Source: Brachybacterium sp. UMB0905 (GTDB lineage Bacteria > Actinomycetota > Actinomycetes > Actinomycetales > Dermabacteraceae). From it: a DNA stretch of 7,545 nucleotides. The notes under the pieces were generated by a model. That model did not search any database, was not told the origin of the DNA, and was given only the letters and a program-made list of their open reading frames with translations. Shown piece by piece: positions 4,854-7,545 of this stretch (position 1 is its first letter; every line of letters starts with the position of its first letter). The DNA lies in assembly GCF_002871795.1 (NCBI RefSeq), contig NZ_PNHL01000001.1, forward strand, positions 3,312 through 10,856, in the 5' to 3' direction. The position numbers and the translations under genes were made by a program.

Positions 4854-6551
4854 TCAGCAGACCAGTCCGTCCTCCGGCACGGTGCCCTCGAGCAGGTACG
4901 CGTCGACCTCCTTCTCGATGCAGCCGCCGCTGCGACCGTAGGCGGTGTGCCCATTGCCCTCGAAGGTCAGCAGCAGGCCGTTCTCCAGCTGCTCGGCGAG
5001 GGCCTGTGACCAGGCGTACGGCGTCGCGGGATCCCCCGTGGTGCCGATGACGACGATCGGCGCGGAGCCCTTCGCGGTGATCGGCGCGGGCTCACGCACC
5101 GGCTCCTGCGGCCACAGCACGCACCCGTCACCGCCCAGCATCGGCCCGAACGTCGGGTACTCCTCGGCCAGCCGCTCCGCCTCCTGCTCCACCCAGGAGA
5201 CATCGGCCACCCCCGGATGATCCAGGCAGTTCACGGCCGAGATCGCGTACGTGCCGTTGGTGCGGTAGCTGCCATCGTTCTGCCGGTCCGCTCCGAGGTC
5301 CGCGAGCATCAGCAGCTGGGAGCCATCCCCCGTCATCGCGGCGCCCAGCGCTTCGCGGCCGAAGCCCCACAGCTCGTCCTGGTACATCATCAGCAGCACG
5401 GCGCTGCGGGCCAGCGCCCCGGTCAGCGGACGATCCGGGTCCCCCGAATCCAGGGGGCTCTCATCCACGGAGGCGAAGAAGCTCTGCAGCTGCTGCTTGG
5501 CGCGCTCCACATCGCCCTTGACCGGGCAGGCATCCGCCCCGGCATCCAGGCAGTCCTGCAGGAACGCCTCGATCGCGCGCTCGAACCCCTCAGCCTGCCC
5601 GGCGGAGATCTGGTTCAGCGCGAGGCTGGGATCGATCGCCGCATCCAGCACGAACTTCCCCACCCGGTCCGGGTGCAGCTCCGCATAGCTGGAGCCCAGG
5701 TAGGTGCCGTAGGAGAACCCCAGGTAGTCGAGCTTCTCGGAGTCCAGGGCGGCGCGCAGCACATCCATGTCCCGCGCCGCGGACCAGGTGTCCACGAACG
5801 GCAGGATCTCTCCGGAGTTCTGCTCGCACGCCTCGGCAACGCGGCGCCCCCACTTCTCCGCCTCCGCGAGCCCCTCCTCGGTGGTGGGGTCGATCGTGCT
5901 CGCCAGGAACTCGTCGGTCTCGCGATCATCCAGGCACGTCACCGGGGCGGAACGGCCGACGCCGCGCGGGTCGAAGCCCACCACGTCGTAGGCGGCCTGC
6001 ACCTCGGAGGACAGGAAGTAGGGGACGGACTCCAGGTAGTTCACGCCCGAGCCGCCGGGACCGCCGGGGTTCAGCACGAGCGAACCCTGCTTCTCGCCGC
6101 TCGCGGGGATCTGCGCGACCGCGATCTCGATATCCCCGGCCTCGGGGTCGTTCCACTGCCGCGGCACGGTGAGTATCCCGCATTCGGCGCCATCGGCATC
6201 GAGGTCCTCGCACGGCCCCCAGCTGATCTCCTGCTCGTAGTAGGAGGCGTAGGCCGGGTCCTCGGCGGGATCTCCGTCGAGCTCCGCGGCGGAGGTGCCG
6301 GCCTTGCGCAACTCTGGCAGCGGCCCCTCGAGCCCGCCGGGGTTGGTGCTGGGCGGGCCGGCGTGCGCACCGCCGTCGTCCCCACCGCCGTCGCTGCCAG
6401 CGGAGCCGCCGCCGTCGGAGACTCCCGGGTCGGTGCCGCCATCGTCGGGGCCCTGGTCACCGCCCAGGCCAGGAATCGTGCAGCCGGCCAGCAGCAGCAC
6501 GGCGGCGAGCGAGGCCGCGGCGCGGCACAGGGGGCGGGCGGTGGAGGTCAT
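4854..6551 (-). CDS. Secreted lipoprotein alpha/beta-hydrolase, tripeptidyl aminopeptidase (TAP) family
   Basis: The 565-aa protein starts with a lipoprotein signal peptide (residues 1-23) and lipobox LLLAGC, so Cys24 would be lipidated and the enzyme anchored outside the membrane. A Gly/Asp-rich low-complexity linker (about 29-70) separates the anchor from the catalytic domain. NPGGPGGSG (161-169) is the oxyanion-hole motif, GFSYGTYLG (278-286) carries nucleophile Ser280, Asp507 lies in VVIGTTGDPATPY and His535 in GNGHTAYG. These complete the triad of Streptomyces-type tripeptidyl aminopeptidases with the C-terminal TAP-like domain. Ten or so cysteines suggest disulfides. It likely trims peptides from the N-terminus; exact specificity is unknown. 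ATG at 6551 is chosen for the signal peptide and AAGGA at 6557-6561; the longer frame to 7172 is a shadow of the permease gene. Confidence 0.92.
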   Translation of the reverse strand: MTSTARPLCRAAASLAAVLLLAGCTIPGLGGDQGPDDGGTDPGVSDGGGSAGSDGGGDDGGAHAGPPSTNPGGLEGPLPELRKAGTSAAELDGDPAEDPAYASYYEQEISWGPCEDLDADGAECGILTVPRQWNDPEAGDIEIAVAQIPASGEKQGSLVLNPGGPGGSGVNYLESVPYFLSSEVQAAYDVVGFDPRGVGRSAPVTCLDDRETDEFLASTIDPTTEEGLAEAEKWGRRVAEACEQNSGEILPFVDTWSAARDMDVLRAALDSEKLDYLGFSYGTYLGSSYAELHPDRVGKFVLDAAIDPSLALNQISAGQAEGFERAIEAFLQDCLDAGADACPVKGDVERAKQQLQSFFASVDESPLDSGDPDRPLTGALARSAVLLMMYQDELWGFGREALGAAMTGDGSQLLMLADLGADRQNDGSYRTNGTYAISAVNCLDHPGVADVSWVEQEAERLAEEYPTFGPMLGGDGCVLWPQEPVREPAPITAKGSAPIVVIGTTGDPATPYAWSQALAEQLENGLLLTFEGNGHTAYGRSGGCIEKEVDAYLLEGTVPEDGLVC

Positions 6552-6621
6552 GAGCGTCCTTGTCCATCGATGCAGGGGGCCTGGGGCAGGGTCAGGCCGG
6601 GCCGTCGGCCTGGCCATCCTA

Positions 6622-6656
6622 GGCCCCGGCCCACGCCGTGCGGGCGGGCCGGGGCC
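6622..6656 (-). terminator. GC-rich stem-loop between permease and lipoprotein genes
   Basis: GGCCCCGGCCC (6622-6632) and GGGCCGGGGCC (6646-6656) form a perfect 11-bp stem with a 13-nt loop, 8 nt after the permease stop. No T-run follows on the - strand. It may act as a terminator or an attenuator separating the permease transcript from the peptidase gene, or as a transcript end protector. Confidence 0.5.
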
Positions 6657-6664
6657 GTGTCGGA

Positions 6665-7396
6665 TCAGCCGATCTCGCGGCGGGACCAGCGGCGCGCACC
6701 GAGCGCGAGTGGGATCAGCACCATGAGGGTCAGCGGCAGCAGCTCGAAGGCACCGGCGGTGCCGTCGGTGAGGCGGTACGCCGCATCCTGCAGGTGCACG
6801 GCCCGCGCCACCTTCTCGAGGATGTCCGATCCCGTCGCCATCGCGATGGTGGCGAAGGTGGAGATGACGAACGGCAGGCCGATCGCCAGGAGCATCCCCA
6901 CCACCGCCGACTGGGCGAGCACCGCCATGGCGAGCGACATCAGCCAGGTCGCGCCCATCACGGCCATCTGCGTGGTGAGCACGTCGCGGAAGGACTCGAA
7001 GCTTGCGCCGTCGCCGACCATTCCGCCGATCCAGGTGCCGAGCGCCGCGAGCCCCACGGACAGGGCGAGCAGCGCGCCGACCACCACGATGTTCGCGAGG
7101 ATCTTCGACCCCAGCACGCCCAGGCGCCCGGGGCGCTGCAGGAACGTGGTCTGGATGGAGCGGTCGGACCACTCCCCCGCGATCATCAGCACGGTGACCA
7201 CCGGAATGATCAGCGACAGCGGCAGGGTGATGACGATGAAGGTCATCTCCACATCGACGATCGCGGGCTCCACGACGAGCGCCTGCAGCACGCCGCCCAG
7301 CACGCCGGCGCCCACGAGGGCCAGCAGGGAGATGGTGTAGGTGATGAGGGCGCCGCGGGTGTTCAGGGAAGCGCGCAGGTCGATATCGGGTCGCAT
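6665..7396 (-). CDS. ABC-2 type transporter permease
   Basis: The 243-aa protein has six predicted membrane helices, at about 18-42, 51-74, 98-123, 143-165, 166-187 and 217-234. Between helices 2 and 3 is the cytoplasmic stretch GEWSDRSIQTTFLQRPGR (74-91), followed by SKIL. This is the G-E-x-x-x-x-T-x-x-x-x-P-x-R ... K pattern of ABC-2 permeases (BcrB/NatB-like) that contacts the ATPase. It would form an exporter with an ATPase encoded immediately upstream; the substrate cannot be told from sequence. ATG at 7396 follows AGGAGG (7401-7406 on the - strand) by 4 nt. The peptidase lipoprotein gene lies 113 bp downstream, beyond a GC-rich stem-loop, so the two need not be functionally linked. Confidence 0.87.
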   Translation of the reverse strand: MRPDIDLRASLNTRGALITYTISLLALVGAGVLGGVLQALVVEPAIVDVEMTFIVITLPLSLIIPVVTVLMIAGEWSDRSIQTTFLQRPGRLGVLGSKILANIVVVGALLALSVGLAALGTWIGGMVGDGASFESFRDVLTTQMAVMGATWLMSLAMAVLAQSAVVGMLLAIGLPFVISTFATIAMATGSDILEKVARAVHLQDAAYRLTDGTAGAFELLPLTLMVLIPLALGARRWSRREIG

Positions 7397-7438
7397 GACT
7401 CCTCCTTCGAGGGGGTCCGGGGCGGTGACCGGGCCCGG

Positions 7439-7508
7439 GGCTTTATGGGGGCGAGGGCTTTATGGGGGCGAGGGCTTTATGAGGTGCGGGGGCTTTATGG
7501 GGTGCGGG
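7439..7508. repeat. Four tandem 17-18 bp repeats upstream of the permease gene
   Basis: The unit GGCTTTATGGGGGCGAG is present twice without change (7439-7455, 7456-7472). Two variants of 18 bp follow (7473-7490, 7491-7508) of the form GGCTTTATGRGGTGCGGG. The invariant part is GGCTTTATG. The array occupies most of the gap between the upstream gene's stop (7512-7514) and the permease ribosome binding site. It does not fold into an obvious hairpin. It may be a protein binding array or simply a slippage-prone variable repeat. Confidence 0.85.
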
Positions 7509-7511
7509 CGG

Positions 7512-7544
7512 TCAGGCCGCGACGGGGGTGGAGGTCTCGGCGGG
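7512..7544 (-). CDS. Last codons of the gene upstream of the permease (partial)
   Basis: On the - strand the edge of the window reads PAETSTPVAA followed by TGA at 7514-7512. An Ala/Pro/Thr-rich tail ending 115 bp before an ABC-2 permease gene fits the C-terminus of the matching ABC ATPase, which is usually encoded directly upstream in this order. Ten codons are too few to prove either the frame or the product. Confidence 0.35.
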   Translation of the reverse strand, partial: PAETSTPVAA

Positions 7545-7545
7545 G

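Noticed and set aside
6552..7172. N-terminal extension of the peptidase lipoprotein to 772 aa
   Set aside because: The extra residues overlap the permease gene in another frame and would bury the lipoprotein signal peptide; ATG at 6551 is well placed.
5217..7340. A 707-aa + strand open frame opposite the peptidase and permease genes
   Set aside because: It is a shadow frame in very GC-rich DNA. The - strand genes have a lipobox, a full catalytic triad, membrane helices and ribosome binding sites, while the + frame shows only low-complexity composition.
7439..7508. CRISPR array
   Set aside because: Units are directly adjacent with no unique spacers and are too short; this is a plain tandem repeat.

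Overview
This is a high-GC window with strong G/C preference at third codon positions. It looks like chromosomal DNA of an actinomycete, probably a Micrococcales-type organism; Brachybacterium-like is a guess from the style of the lipoprotein, not a result. It holds the end of an integrated siphophage-like prophage (about 1-4597), a tRNA-Thr(CGT) gene that probably served as the integration site (4598-4670), and ordinary host chromosome (4671-7545).

Prophage late region, + strand (1-2063). The tail end of a coiled-coil protein is followed by a collagen-like tail fibre protein, a 96-aa protein of unknown role and a two-helix holin candidate. Consecutive stops and starts overlap (GTGA at 242-245, ATGA at 1704-1707), so this is a tightly packed operon. 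It ends at a classic intrinsic terminator at 2030-2063. No endolysin or integrase lies in the window.

Prophage accessory region, - strand (2076-3712). A well-formed promoter (TTGACA, 17-bp spacer, TACGCT) with two 8-bp direct repeats between its boxes drives three genes. These are a very acidic 62-aa protein, a 134-aa helix-turn-helix protein that resembles anti-CRISPR-associated (Aca2-type) regulators, and a 300-aa protein of unknown function overlapping the regulator by 4 bp. A large inverted repeat between the first two genes sits just ahead of the regulator's ribosome binding site and shares a 6-bp core with the promoter repeats. A small acidic protein followed by a self-regulating HTH protein, placed between the lysis genes and the attachment site, is the layout of known anti-CRISPR loci. 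This is the most interesting part of the window.

Pr집 end of prophage (3713-4597): a largely gene-free stretch with a possible coding remnant, then a structured leader and a free-standing HNH endonuclease gene, closed by a perfect 16-bp stem-loop placed between the convergent HNH and tRNA genes.

Host region (4598-7545), all genes on the - strand: tRNA-Thr, a secreted lipoprotein serine peptidase of the tripeptidyl-aminopeptidase-like alpha/beta hydrolase family, an ABC-2 type permease, and the last codons of an upstream gene (probably the matching ATPase). Four 17-18 bp tandem repeats lie between that upstream gene and the permease.
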